DNA of 64,000 bases from Phellopilus nigrolimitatus (GCA_021029095.1 JAJOHG010000001.1:682001-746000); one strand, 5' to 3'. Positions 47,502 to 58,606 are shown, counted from the first letter of the stretch. Numbers and translations are program-made. The notes: a model not told the origin generated them from the sequence alone.

Positions 47502-48373
47502 ATGTCGGGTTTCAGCGAGACGTCCACACCCGTCCAGGACGGCAGTCAACAGTCCACCTTCAATGCAAACCAGTACCAACCTTCACTCGACCAACAGATC
47601 CCACATCAGCTTCCACCTCAGCAGCAGCCGACGCCTCAGACGCCGGGCAATGACGGCGCAAGCTCTAACGGCAAGGGAAAGCAGCGCCGCTCGTCCCCCG
47701 TTCCCCGCAGTGAGTTTCGTTTGCACGATTAAAATATTTTTCGACCTATACTCAAGTCCTGCAGTACGTCGAGCATGCACAGCATGTCACGCTGGCAAGA
47801 CTAGGTGTAGCGAGGTTGGTCGTCAATCGTGCCTATAATACTATGCATTTGTTGTATGCTCATTCTTGCTCTGCTAGAACCTTCCTTGTCAAGTGAAAAA
47901 ATTCACAGATTCTGCCAAATGACTCATGTGTACTTATTATCTAGTATTCATTGACAGAACTGTTTGAAGAAAAATATGGGTGCAACCTGCCAATATCCCG
48001 ACCCGGATAGTGACAGTAGTGTTCAACGTTAGCTCGATTTTAATAATATTCTTGTAAATGCAGTTTAACACTCGTTCTTCTAGCTTCTACGTCTGCGCCA
48101 GTGCCGCCGCCTGCAGCATTCATGGGCCAGATACCCGCGCACCCAGGGCCCTACTATTACGATTACTCTGCTAGTACTTCGACCTTCCGGCCCGCGAAGC
48201 GGCCGCGGCCGCTCACAGAGGACGAGACGGCGGCGATCACGCGCAACTTCCAACGCGGTGACTTCTACGTAGGCAATAGCGGGCCTGTGCGCATTGATCC
48301 GCGCCTGCCCGTACGCCTGACGCTCGGCGAGGGCGACCACGTCCACTTCACCATCTCCGAGGCGATGATATGA
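47502..48373 (+). CDS. Minimal Zn2Cys6 binuclear-cluster protein
   Basis: Small putative transcription regulator. Exon 1 encodes a Gln/Pro-rich start (MSGFSETSTPVQDG, then PPQQQPTPQTPG) and the basic KGKQRRSSPVPR. The zinc cluster is spread over the next exons: RRACTACHAGKTRCSE, then NLPCQ (acceptor ctctgctag), then after an intron of about 65 bp NCLKKNMGATCQYPDPDSD. Joined, the spacing is C-x2-C-x6-C-x5-C-x2-C-x8-C, a complete fungal Zn2Cys6 cluster. The final exon (from about 48082) gives TSAPVPPPAAFMGQIPAHPG, RPAKRPRPLTEDETAAI and ends DHVHFTISEAMI. No large fungal-specific regulatory domain is present; total length is only about 220 residues. The last 50 residues look folded rather than disordered. 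Targets unknown. Confidence 0.75.
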
Positions 48374-49165
48374 ATATGTGAAACCATTTTCTCCCCCTAA
48401 TGCTCATTCTCTAGTCTAGTTTTGTGTGCCTGTCGAAATTGCTTTGCTTTTTTCCCCAACAATATCTAGCTGTCTATTGTATTAATATGAACTTGCTTTG
48501 TTCCGCCTGTATGCTCGTGTACTCCGTTGCAGATCTCGAGTGACGCAAGAATCGTCGATCACCGATTGAATATTCGAGGTTTCCGGTCTGTAAGAAACAC
48601 ATTTTGGTCATGATATTGGCCGTAGGCTACTGTACATGAAGATACTTGACTTGCTCGTTTAGAGTAAGTCTCTACGCCCTGCATACTGTGACGCGGTGTC
48701 TTTTAGCTGGCATCGGGCTAGGTTGTCTTTGCATAATGGCGCAGTTTGAAACTTTCAACCTTTTGGGCCTCGCTCAAATTTTCACGTTGCTCTGCATAAA
48801 TAAGTGACAGTCGAGGGTCAGATTGAAATGAAATGATGATTTGGATTCTGCAAGATTTCGACATGTATTGGACGGCTCTGTTCATGAACGGCTCATCGTT
48901 GTCTATTATATCGTTTGTAGACTACAAATCTCTGAATATGTCCCATAATATTTTTTTGCCGAGTAAATATGTTATCGCACATGTACAAGGTGTTGTTGAA
49001 CAGAGAGCTGAAGCGTCATGATGTTGCCGTCGACGAGTCGACTATGCTCCAGCGCGTCCTACAGCCTATCTGTCTCATTTCCCCTTCTTTTCCTCTCTCC
49101 TCCTCTTCTTTCTCGTTCCACATATTGCGTGAGCAAAATTTCAAAATCAAGACGTTCTTTCCCTA
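48374..49165. other. Intergenic region without genes
   Basis: About 790 bp between convergently read genes (Zn2Cys6 plus, F-box minus). Only short frames. Nothing else seen. Confidence 0.5.
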
Positions 49166-50812
49166 TCAATCCGAGTTGTAACGACTACTAAGGTCGGGTC
49201 GAGCTCCGGGAGGAATGCTACTCAAAATCCCCGTTCTCCTCATCCACACCTCTTGTAGAGTCTTTCCGCCGTCCAGCTCTCCCTTTGGAACAAGAATTCT
49301 CCGTAAGGGTACCTGCATGCTCGCCCGTCCTTCTACGAATCTTTGGATAGTCTGAAAATTCATCGAGCTACATTTCACGATCTCGAAGACTTCCAGGCGT
49401 TCGCAGACGGGTACGAAACGCGGCTTGTGTTGAACGCCGGCAGCAAATGATTCCGGCACGCGATTGAGGAATGCGTCAAGGAACTCATCTGCAACGCGAG
49501 AAACCTTTAAGTACCGCAAATTGGTGAGCGTTTGCAACCAAAGGAGGAGTGCAGTCGTGCTTTCCGTCCCGAGTCCATTGACGGTCAACACCATCACTTT
49601 TGGAAACCGGCCCGGCAGTTTCTCCACGAAACGTGTAAAATCTTCGTTAACTAGTCTTTCGAGCGCGAGCCTCCGCAACTCAGGCGCAACGATCAATTGC
49701 AGGACATAGATCGCGTAATCGGGGATCAAGTTACCAATCGTGAGCTCACGCAAGTTTTTGAGCAGTACGGGCTTCCAAAGTCCGGCTTTCCCAACGCAGT
49801 CCTTTGAAAGCTGCGGACAAGCACCATCAAACAATAGTCTTTCGAGCTGAGGCGAACCTTGCAACACTGGAAGAAAATCCTCCAACGTTGGCATGTGCTC
49901 AACGGCCAATTTCCGCAACTCGAAGACGCGCAGATTGCGGAAAGGGGCAGGCGAGAAATCTACGGGCACTCCGCTAAGACTGATATGACTCAGAGACGTT
50001 GCTTGTGCACCTCCGAAAAGTCTGTATGACGTAGCGAGCTTCGAGGAAGGTCCTTGGCCAAATTCGACGTACGCATGCCCTGATCGATGAATTTCAAGAC
50101 GCTCCATTAGCCGAGGAGCAGGAACCGTCTGAAGAATATCTAATGCCACCCGTATCACGGCCCACGTATCTGCTAAAATCAAAAGTTGCTGTACTTGATG
50201 CATGAAAGTAGCAATGTGCGTAAATAAAACCCTCATCTCGACTGGACCAAATCGATGATCCGTCTCCGAACGGTTCCATTGACGATCCCGTTGGTCAATG
50301 AATAGTATGAGAGGATGCGCCTTCGCACGTTGAATGCATAAAATAGGATAATAAAATGGAGCCGGGCAGGTAACGGGTATGATCGACCAAAGCTCCGGTG
50401 TGTTGACGATGACTGAGCGCCAACGGGAGCAGACAGCGACCAGCGCCATTCTTGTTCGAGAAACATTCAAGAAAGCCGGGGAATAAACTGCCAGTGAGAA
50501 AATATGCTCGAGGATTTCCACTGGTAAATTATTGATTGGAAAGGTTCTCCACGAATAGAACGCCCGAGCAGCTCTCATCGTAGCGAGAGTATCAATCATC
50601 TCCCACGTATGGGGTTGGAGACGCTGAGCTTCCAATTCGCGTATCTTCTCTGCAAGGTCTGCTACAGCTGCACGAGTTTCTTCCAGAGAAAGCCCTTCGC
50701 CTACGCCCGGTTGAGATAGAGCCGCGCGGAAAGCAATCTCGGCCCTCTGCTCAATGGTAAGCTCCTCCTCAGTGTGCGGCAGCAAGCATAGGTCTTTTAT
50801 GTTTTGTTGCAT
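49166..50812 (-). CDS. F-box-like / leucine-rich protein
   Basis: Single-exon gene of 548 residues starting MQQNIKDLCLLPHTEEEL. A coiled-coil segment (VADLAEKIRELEAQRLQ) precedes an F-box-like domain: FPINNLPVEILEHIFSLAV, then TRMALVAVCSRWRSVIVNTPELW and a tryptophan/proline-rich end. The rest is a series of irregular leucine-rich repeats (ISLSGVPVDFSPAPFRNLRV, LPVLQGSPQLERLLFDG, LRELTIGNLIPDYAIY). This plan fits the large Agaricomycete F-box families that recruit substrates to SCF ubiquitin ligases. An intron ending TAG directly before the ATG makes the 5' leader spliced. A truncated, mutated second copy lies at 57.9-58.6 kb. Substrate unknown. Confidence 0.85.
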   Translation of the reverse strand: MQQNIKDLCLLPHTEEELTIEQRAEIAFRAALSQPGVGEGLSLEETRAAVADLAEKIRELEAQRLQPHTWEMIDTLATMRAARAFYSWRTFPINNLPVEILEHIFSLAVYSPAFLNVSRTRMALVAVCSRWRSVIVNTPELWSIIPVTCPAPFYYPILCIQRAKAHPLILFIDQRDRQWNRSETDHRFGPVEMRVLFTHIATFMHQVQQLLILADTWAVIRVALDILQTVPAPRLMERLEIHRSGHAYVEFGQGPSSKLATSYRLFGGAQATSLSHISLSGVPVDFSPAPFRNLRVFELRKLAVEHMPTLEDFLPVLQGSPQLERLLFDGACPQLSKDCVGKAGLWKPVLLKNLRELTIGNLIPDYAIYVLQLIVAPELRRLALERLVNEDFTRFVEKLPGRFPKVMVLTVNGLGTESTTALLLWLQTLTNLRYLKVSRVADEFLDAFLNRVPESFAAGVQHKPRFVPVCERLEVFEIVKCSSMNFQTIQRFVEGRASMQVPLRRILVPKGELDGGKTLQEVWMRRTGILSSIPPGARPDLSSRYNSD

Positions 50813-50869
50813 CTATTAAAACGTATCAGGACGCACCGCATCCGACAGGGAATGGAAGTGCATGCATAC
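50813..50869 (-). other. Probable 5'-leader intron of the F-box gene
   Basis: A 57 bp GT-AG interval (GTATGC donor at 50869, TTTAATAG acceptor ending at 50813) sits immediately before the ATG. The upstream frame is open but contains no ATG before a stop, so the intron is most likely in the leader. Confidence 0.55.
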
Positions 50870-51644
50870 CTTGACGATAGATCGAAAAGAGTATCTCGAG
50901 GAGCTATCCGACGAACAGCACGATGTGGGGAGGTGGGACGATGAACACCCACGATCGCGACACGCTATATGCCATCCGACGAGCCACTTTTAGGCGAATG
51001 CCAAAGCTAAGGTGTTTCCGAGTGTGGGTCCAAGACGCTTTCCCAGTTGTGTAAGATAACAGGCATTCGTCGTTCTTCGTCGCGACGGCGAGCGGAAAGA
51101 GTAGCCCTTGTATATTCCCGTGAAAGAGAGGCAATGATGTGCGAGGTGGTGGACGTGTGGTGGACATTCCACCTTCTATTGTAGCCTAAATGGTTTCGAT
51201 GAGGGGCCGAGGAGCCGATTACCTTTCTACCGTCATCGAGCCCTTCGTCTTTATTCCATCATTCAATAGAAAATGACTGGAGGATGTGGCCATGGTAGGT
51301 TTAATCCCGACACGTCGTGTCTAGTAGCAAGTAGAGTTAAGAAGAAAGGTAAGCTCGCGTCGTGTTGTTTGTCCACGGTTTGTTATAAAGATCGACAGTC
51401 TCACGACTCATGCTGGCCACTCTCAAAGCAAGCCTACTAACAAGTGAAGGCAGAACAGAGTTTATTAATATCATAGGTAGTACAGGGCTAATATACCTCT
51501 CATCGCACAGTTCGTCTCCTAAACGTACAGAAGCAATAAATTTCAGAATAAATCATTATGTCCCGCGCAACACTTACAACAATTCAAGGGGAACAGAAAG
51601 AAGGGAAATGGCAAACTTGGAACAGTCCTGCATCTTAGATGGAT
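50870..51644. other. Intergenic region upstream of the F-box gene
   Basis: About 770 bp covering the F-box leader/promoter and the 3' flank of the next minus-strand gene. No domain-bearing frame. Confidence 0.45.
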
Positions 51645-52131
51645 TTAAAGAGGCAGCTTAGAGCCAGAAGGACGAGGAGAAGGACTACCTCTGATGTCCA
51701 ACGCTTGGATAACATTCGCAAGGACTTCTTCCTCGTTTGCGTCGTTGCGGTTGGCGTGGACAGTTAAGAAATCCATCAAGTCGGTCTGTGAAGATGCTGT
51801 GATGCCCATCTCATAGAGCCTAGCCGAAATTCTAGCAATTCAGTTTGTTGTCTGCAAGCTGGGTGATGGCATTGAGCCTCTGGCGAACCAGAAGCTTTCT
51901 GGTCAATGGCGGTGTCAAAATGGCGGTGATTTTGTTTCCAGCTTCGAAAGCGAGCTTCGCGTCTTCTTTCGACTGTCCGTGCAAGCAGGATTGGTTACTG
52001 TCGGGTGACGGAATGGCACCAGTGAGTAGCCAGATATTGTAATTACAACGGAAAGCGAGCTTACATTTGACTACTGACGAGGTTGAGCCGGTTGACTTAT
52101 TTGACGTTTGCTTGTTAGCACTTCGTGCCAT
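51645..52131 (-). pseudogene. Small unidentified gene with a one-base frameshift
   Basis: I do not recognise the family. The start MARSANKQTSNKSTGSTSS at 52131 is followed by an intron (gtaagc...acag, about 51974-52065) and a helical segment KEDAKLAFEAGNKITAILT, then LLVRQRLNAITQLADNKL. At about 51840 the frame closes (NC-stop). In the next frame the text continues smoothly as IARISARLYEMGIT, DLMDFLTVHANRND and EEEVLANVIQALDIRG to a stop at 51645-51647. There is no usable GT donor, so an intron does not explain the break; one surplus base does. Joined, the product would be about 130 residues, soluble and helix-rich. It could be a recent pseudogene or an assembly error. Confidence 0.5.
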
Positions 52132-52572
52132 TGCTGGATATGTGTAAGTGAAACCTCGATGTTTCAGATGACATCCTGTTCAGAGGCGATCTGTACCGAG
52201 TTTCATTTGAAACAAGTCTGTTCTCAAACTTTCCGAGACTGCGCAGAGATTTCGGGAGAATAATATATGCGCGAGTTACGGCTACACGACACAAAGACAA
52301 TGCAGAGATACACGAGATACGGAGGCAAAATGTTGAGGGAGCAGAAAAGAGTAGAGTTGATGGGAATGGATAGTGGCAAAAAAAGCAATACACGTTGGGT
52401 TCATCGTTGAAGGTCGTCAATAGGAATTCATCGGTCAGGTAAGTCAATGGGAGTCGGTAAATCTGCAATATGGGCCAGGTAAGTCCAGAGAATCTGTCGA
52501 AAAGTCAGCACTTTTGCTGCACGGTAGCAGCCTAGAGCGACGAACCTCGTAAACACAGAATCAAATATCCAG
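52132..52572. other. Intergenic region
   Basis: About 440 bp between two minus-strand genes; a 117-codon minus-strand frame has no domain and no neighbouring splice logic. Nothing supported. Confidence 0.45.
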
Positions 52573-54218
52573 TCAAGCGACGGCACCGTCCGTCACGTTC
52601 CACACAATGTTCGACGCGGACGGTTCGTCAGGCACGGGCCCCATCCCAGGCACATGTGCGGGTGCCTTTCCCTTGCCCATGTTCTGCACAAGAATGGCCA
52701 CCACGGACGCCGCCGCCTCCGCCAGCCCGGGGTCCGCCTCGCCGATGTTGAGCTCCGCCATGTCGTCGAGACGCACGACGTTCGCACCGTCCGCATCCGC
52801 ATCCGCGGCACGCGTCTCGGGTGTGATGGGGCCCTCGGACTCTGTGTCCGAGTCGAAGACGCTGGAGCCAATCGAGAAGGCAGCGGCGTCGGCCTCATAG
52901 TCTGCAGCATCGGGTTCGGGCCTGGCCGGCGTGGCAGCGTCGACTGGGATCTGGTGTGGGGCGGCTCCGTGGTGCTGCAGCTTGGCCATACGCGGAGATG
53001 AGATCGAGCGCGGCTGGGGTGAATTGTAATTGAACGCGTTCCGGCGCACGCAGAAGGTGTTCTTAACGGGATTTGGCGGGGCGGCGTCGGCGTCAGCGTC
53101 GAGAGGGGATGACGGCGTGGAGGAGAGCGAGTCGAACTCGTCAGTGTCAAGGTCGCTGCTAATGTAGCGCTCCATGTCGAACATCGCCGCCGCGCCCAGT
53201 TCGGGGCGGTAGAACGTGCGCGTGTTCTGGACGCGCGTGCGGAGGTCCGCGAGGGTGATGCGCTTGCGCGGGTCGACGGCGAAGACACTCCCGAGGGTCT
53301 CGCCAACCTCGCGCGAAACGCAGAAATCCTCGCTGTGGAAGTAGGTCCTGCGGTTGCAAAGGTACGTCCTGAAGTAGTCGCAGCATGCGTCAATATTGCC
53401 TCGCTTGTCTACCTTGTCTATGGCGCGTGCTTTTTGCCATGGCAGCTTCGCATTGATAAGGTTGAGGAGGATCACACCGAGAGACCAGATATCCGCACGC
53501 GGAGAGGAGTAGGGCTTCCTTTCGTTTGCCAGGCCGCCGAGCACCTCTGTGTTTGGTGTGTGAGAAATGAGAAAGAAAAAAAAGGACCGCGCACGGCACC
53601 GGAAGGTAGACGGAACGTACCGGGACTCATGAATGGCAAGCTGCCTGTGTTGAAATCCCGAGTATTCCGGGAAGTAGTCGCGAGTCCGAAGTCGCCAAGC
53701 ACGAGAGAGCCGTCCTTCTTGCAGAAGATATTCTCGGGCTTGAGGTCACGGTGGTAGACGCCACGGCGGTGGCATGCGTCGACAGCATCGATAATCTGGA
53801 CGAAGGAGTCACGGATGAGGTCGTCCTTGCCATGGAAATCGCCTTTGAGGAGATGATCGAGAAGGTCGCCGCCTTCGCAAAGCTCGGTGATGATGAAGAC
53901 ATAGCCCTCTTCGTCATATACGATAACGTCTTCTATGCAGAGCACGGACTTGGACGCTTTCGCGCAGGCGCTCTGCAACTGGATCTCGCGTGAAATGGAA
54001 CGGCGCTCTCCTTCCCTCAGAGCAGACGTGTTGATGCACTTGACTGCGTAGGACTCGTGCGAAGCGCCAACGGCTTCAGCCTTGTAGACAACGCCGTAGC
54101 CGCCGCGGCCGATGACGGTAGCAAGGCGGAGGTGGAGGCGGTCGTTGCTGATGACACAGCCAGTAAGATCGGGAATGGTAGCAGAGGGAGAGTTGTCGAA
54201 AGCGGCGCCACGAGGCAT
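52573..54218 (-). CDS. Ran1/Pat1-like serine/threonine protein kinase (copy 1)
   Basis: Protein kinase of the Ran1 (Pat1)/Sks1 type, a group that controls nutrient response and entry to meiosis in yeasts. Start MPRGAAFDNSPSATIPDL at 54218, chosen because the paralogue starts at the equivalent place; an in-frame ATG at 54296 lies upstream of the TATA box and is unlikely. Motifs: glycine loop VIGRGGYGVVYKA, lysine in SYAVKCIN, catalytic loop GVYHRDLKPENIFC, DFGLATT, and PFMSPG. One intron interrupts the activation segment between PG and EVLGG. Kinase lobe ends near VDPRKRITLADLR. The Ala/Asp-rich tail carries SEGPITPETRAADAD and ends NIVWNVTDGAVA. Catalytic residues are all present. Codon usage is very GC-rich in the tail. 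Head-to-head with its paralogue. Confidence 0.87.
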
Positions 54219-54296
54219 GTTGATGAGTGCAATAAACTCGTCGAAACAAGTGGGGGGAGTTGGGATGTGAAGGACAAGTCGACGATGTAGCAGCAC

Positions 54297-54304
54297 CTTT
54301 TATA
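54297..54304 (-). promoter_or_regulatory. TATA box of kinase copy 1
   Basis: TATAAAAG on the minus strand, about 79 nt upstream of the ATG at 54218, a plausible core-promoter distance for a fungal gene with a short leader. Confidence 0.6.
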
Positions 54305-54983
54305 GGCGAGTACATGGCTGAGATGAAGACAATAAAAAATCAGACACTTCTTCCGCGTACTGTGTCTCGGGCTCTTCACTGTCGCGGGTATGCGACCCGC
54401 GACATGGGAGTTGGAGTCTAGTGTTAACCGAGACGCGCACCGGTTCCGCACTTCTTTTGGATCACGTGATACAGTTCACTGGGACTTGGACTCCATCTAC
54501 CGAAGATTGTAAAGGATTTTATTTTCTGAGAAAGCGAAAGCGCTCATGATTTAGTGTCTCATAGATTTGACTACTGTAGCTCGAGGAGACTCGCAGAGAA
54601 CTAGTTTCCAGCTTGCCCCTTATGTCGGATTACCAATCCAAAACGCAGATTTGTCGCTTACCGGTTGCCAGCTCAGTTGCAACGCTGAAGCTCAGTGCTC
54701 TTCCAGTTGCATTCATGCCCATACTCCGTACAGCGTGTCCCCGAGACGTGTAGGAAATTTCTCAGAGTGCGACTGATGGTGCCATTGAGACACAAAACTC
54801 AATGATGACGAAGAAATGGAAGTACTTCTTTTTTTTAATTCTGTGGTGCGAGTTTGACAGCAAGCAGTACAGGAAATGTTGTCTCGAATTTCACTATGAC
54901 GTCCCGAAACAGTTATGCCGCAATGCTGTCGAATTCGTACCAGAAATAAAAATAAAAACAATAAAACTGCTTCCGCTTTTTTG

Positions 54984-55086
54984 TTGTCATTGGTGTCTCG
55001 GATCGGCGCTGTGGGGTTAGCCTTTAGCATCTGGATCAGCGAACACACTGTCGATCACGGTCTGATCGCCGAGACACTAAAGACAA
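54984..55086. repeat. Imperfect inverted repeat in the kinase spacer
   Basis: Left arm 54984-55007 (ttgtcattggtgtctcgg...) and right arm 55064-55086 (...gccgagacactaaagacaa) are near-complementary over about 23 nt, separated by about 56 nt. Could form a stem-loop or mark a decayed small element. Confidence 0.5.
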
Positions 55087-55282
55087 TAGGGACAACAATA
55101 ATTCTTATTGTTTTGTGCTGTGACGCAAAGCGATATCTCATCGTTCGCGTCCTCAGCTCGACTCTCTAATTGGCTCGTCTTTCATCCAGATTCACCCGAA
55201 CGGACTTCGAAGCTGCCCAAGAACTGAAACCATCCAGGCCTGGCAGGCAGTCCTTTTTCGGCCGTGGTCCCATTTTCTGCCT

Positions 55283-55289
55283 ATATAAT
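55283..55289 (+). promoter_or_regulatory. TATA box of kinase copy 2
   Basis: TATATAA about 110 nt upstream of the ATG at 55395, followed by a pyrimidine-rich leader. Confidence 0.6.
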
Positions 55290-55394
55290 GCGACGACTTT
55301 CTAAACTCTGAATTATCGCAACCTGACTTCACACCACTACCACCTCCATTTCGACTTGACGCTTTTTTCTCCAACATCTCTTCACCCAGCAACC

Positions 55395-56985
55395 ATGCAC
55401 CACAGCAGCTTATTCGGTGAATGTGGCTCAGCCGCCATCCCCGACATCGACGGCATCGTCATCGAGAGTCCCGTCGTCGGTGCCCTTCGCCTCACCCACC
55501 GTATCGGACGCGGCGCCTGGGGCGTTGTATACTGCGCCAAGTCCATCACCGACGACAAGGAGTACGCCGTCAAGTGCATCGACAACGGTGCCGACGAGGG
55601 TGGCGCTCGCCGCCGCTCCATCGCCCGTGAGGCTTTCCTCCACCAGACCTGCTCGGAAGCGAGCCCGCTCGTTCTCAAGCTCCACGATGTCGTCGAAGAC
55701 AGGCATGCTGGCCTCATGTACATCATCACCGACCTCTGCGAGTACGGCGACCTCCTCGATCACATCTCACAAGGCCGCTTCGTCGGCGAGGATGAGCACA
55801 TCCGCCAAGTCTTCCTCGAGATCATCGACGCCGTCGACGCATGTCACAAGGCTGGTGTCTACCACCGCGACCTCAAGCCAGAGAACATCTTCGTCAAGAA
55901 GACCGGCATCGTGCTCGGCGACTTCGGGCTCGCGACGACTCTCCCAATCACCGACGAGTTCAACACCGGCAGCACGCCGTTCATGAGCCCAGGTGCGCTT
56001 TACTCTTCTTATCCCTCTGCGTCATTGCGTTTCTCATGAAAATATCGCAGAGGTTCTCGGAGGTCTAGACTCCTCCGAGTATTGTTACACCTCCGTCCAC
56101 GCGGACATCTGGGCTCTCGGCGTCATCCTCATGAACCTCATCCGTTCCCGCCCTCCATGGGAGATTGCGCAAAACGAGGACCTCAGCTTCAAGTGGTACC
56201 TCTTCAGACGCAAGGACTTCTTCTACAAAGTGTACTACGTCTCGCAGGAGGCGCAGGACATCTTCGAGCACATCTTCGTCGACACCCGCAAGCGCATCTC
56301 CCTCGCCAAGCTCCGCGAGCGTGTCCTCAATGTTAAGACATTTTGGCGGATGCCGACTGCCGAGGAGATCGAGGTCATGCCCAGGCTCTACGAGAATATC
56401 TTCAACGCCAAGCTGCCGACACTTGACGATGACGATGTCTTGGATTCCGACGCGCTTTCTTCCTCTGCCTCCGTCGACTTCACTACTCTCGACGGCGACA
56501 TTGTCCAGCGCGACCAGCCCACCGGTGTTCTTTACCATGCGTACCGCTCTGCGACCGTCAGCCAAGAGTACCGCGCGACAACCGATTCGCTCGACAACGT
56601 CGACGGTCCACGCGGAATCCTCATGACCATATCCCAGCACGAGGAGCTCATCAGGGACTTTGGCTCAAGCCTGAGCTCATTCGCCTCCAACGAATCGGAT
56701 GCAGAGTCAGACGCAGACTCTGACGGCCCTATTACACCCGAGACACACGCCGCAGATGCCGGCGGTGCTTCCGCGCCCGTCGCGCTCGATGATATTGACG
56801 AAATAGAAGAACTCGATATCAGCGAAATGAACCTGGACTCTGCCTTCGAAGCCATCGCTCTCGCGCGCCGGACCAAGCCTATGACGGTCGGAGAGGATCC
56901 GATGCCGGCAGCCAAACCGCAGGTGTCCGCGAGGAGCACACTTTGGAGGGCCGTACGCAGGATGGGCGTCCCGCTGCTCGGATAA
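55395..56985 (+). CDS. Ran1/Pat1-like serine/threonine protein kinase (copy 2)
   Basis: Paralogue of the kinase at 52573-54218, read in the opposite direction. Start MHHSSLFGECGSAAIPDI at 55395. Motifs: RIGRGAWGVVYCA, EYAVKCIDNG, AGVYHRDLKPENIF, LGDFGLATT, PFMSPG. Its single intron (55992-56050, gtgcgc...gcag) interrupts the same PG/EVLGG site as in copy 1, proving common origin. C-lobe with VHADIWALGVILMNLI and DTRKRISLAKLRERV. The acidic tail contains DSDGPITPETHAADAGG, matching the tail motif of copy 1, then EELDISEMNLD, and ends RRMGVPLLG. Catalytic residues intact. The tails otherwise differ strongly, so the shared GPITPET segment is likely functional, perhaps a phosphosite or docking site. 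Substrates unknown. Confidence 0.88.
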
Positions 56986-57859
56986 ATTCCGAATGAGCGC
57001 AATCGAAACGAACATGGTGAATTTCAAGGATGCGTAACGCCTCCGTATTTCATATCAGACTGCTGACACAATGATAACAGACATTTTCGGACTCGGACTT
57101 TTTTTTTTTTTCGGACAAAGTGATTTATGGACTCGGAATGAATGAAATGGACTCAGCAGGCACTTGACACATCTATATTGTATCCCTATTCACACACGGA
57201 TTCGCGGACTTTTTTCCCGATATCCTTCAGTATCCGTTTGTTTTCCGTACGCTCAATGAAATCCATTGTATTGCCTTTTATATATGCCAGCATACCTGTT
57301 CAGGCCTTGCGTTTCGTCGATTTCTTTACTGATCCCAGCAGTTAAGTGAATAAGTGCAGCGTTCAACCCTCGTGCGCACCTTGATCATTACATATTGGCC
57401 CTCGTTGATGCGCCAACGTTTTGCGATGCTCCCCGTTTACCTCCGCATCCAACACGAAAGCGATGTCCCTTCTTTGGAGGCCCTAAAATGGGGCCACCAC
57501 TTACTGTGAGAAAAGGCTCGTTTTGACGGTTTGGACACCATCCAGAACAAAGCACGAAAAACTCGTAATTAGCACTGGTTAGTCTACGATCGGCTCTCGA
57601 GTCGCGTGGGGGAAGAGACAAAAGATAGGTGTGCATACACAAGCTAGCATCAATCAAGTCTTGCTGACTAGAGTGCATCTGCAACATGCTGGATAGAGCA
57701 TGAACAAGAAAAGGAGCGGGAGATGGCATTAGGGACGATACTCGTTTAGCAGGTGCCTGCTATCAAACACGTCTATAAATCAGCTCAAAATACCATGTCA
57801 CACGATACTCAGGAGACGACGACGTTCGGTTCCATCTTTTGGCCCTCCTAGAACATGTC
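56986..57859. other. Intergenic region before the repeat block
   Basis: About 870 bp. An A/T homopolymer run (about 57100-57112) and short frames only. No gene supported. Confidence 0.45.
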
Positions 57860-58594
57860 GTGGACAGAGATTTCCAATGTTGAGTTGGGCGTCGATCACG
57901 CAAGTTTTTGCGCAGAACGCGCTTCAACAGTCCGACTTTCCCATCGCAGTCCTTTGAAAGCTGCGGACAAACACTATCAAATAATAGTCTTTCGAGCTGA
58001 GGCGAACCTTGCAACACTGGAAGAAAATCCTCCAGCGTTGGCATATGCTCAACAGCCAATTTCCGCAATTCGAAGACACGCAGATTGCGGAAAGGGCAGG
58101 CGAGAAATCTATGGGCACTCCGCTAAGACTGGTATGACTCGGAGACGTTGCTTGTGCACCCCCGAAGAGTCTGAAGAATATCTAATGCCACGCGTATCAC
58201 GGCCCACGTATCTGCTAAAATCAAAAGTTGCTGTACTTGATGCATGAAAGTAGTAATGTGCGTAAATAAAACCCTCATCTCGACTGGACCAAATCGATGA
58301 TCCGTCTCCGAACGGTTCCATTGACGATCCCGTTGGTCAACGAAGAGTATGAGAGGATGCGCCTTCGCACGTTAAATGCATAAGATAGGATAATAAAAGG
58401 AGCCGGGCAGGTAACGGGTATGATCGACCAAAGCTCTGGTGTGTTGACGATGACTGAGCGCCAACGAGAGCAGACAGCAACCAGCGCCATTCTTGTTCGA
58501 GAAACATTCAAAAACGCCGGAGAATAAATTGCCAGTGAGAAAATATGCTCGATAATTTCCACTGGTAAATTATTGATTGGAAAGGTTCTCCACG
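57860..58594 (-). pseudogene. Truncated duplicate of the F-box gene
   Basis: Collinear, high-identity copy of part of the F-box gene at 49166-50812. It starts abruptly at the codons for SWRTFPINNLPVE (58594, equivalent to about 50554) and covers the F-box and first repeats. A deletion of about 110 bp lies between two gtctg pentamers that are separate in the intact gene (near 58165-58175, equivalent to about 50021-50134). Several single-base losses and substitutions follow, and similarity fades near 57860. The N-terminal coiled-coil and the C-terminal repeats are missing. It cannot encode a full protein. The upstream breakpoint lies 12 bp from the 3' end of a tRNA-Leu gene. Confidence 0.85.
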
Positions 58595-58606
58595 AAAACA
58601 AAAATA

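Larger units (their letters stand above)
54219..55394. other. Intergenic region between divergent kinase paralogues
   Basis: About 1.18 kb separating the two start codons. It holds a TATA box for each gene and an imperfect inverted repeat, listed separately. Open frames in it lack coding character. Confidence 0.55.

Noticed and set aside
35908..56985. Secondary-metabolite or effector gene cluster
   Set aside because: No biosynthetic core enzymes; the neighbours are housekeeping or signalling genes.
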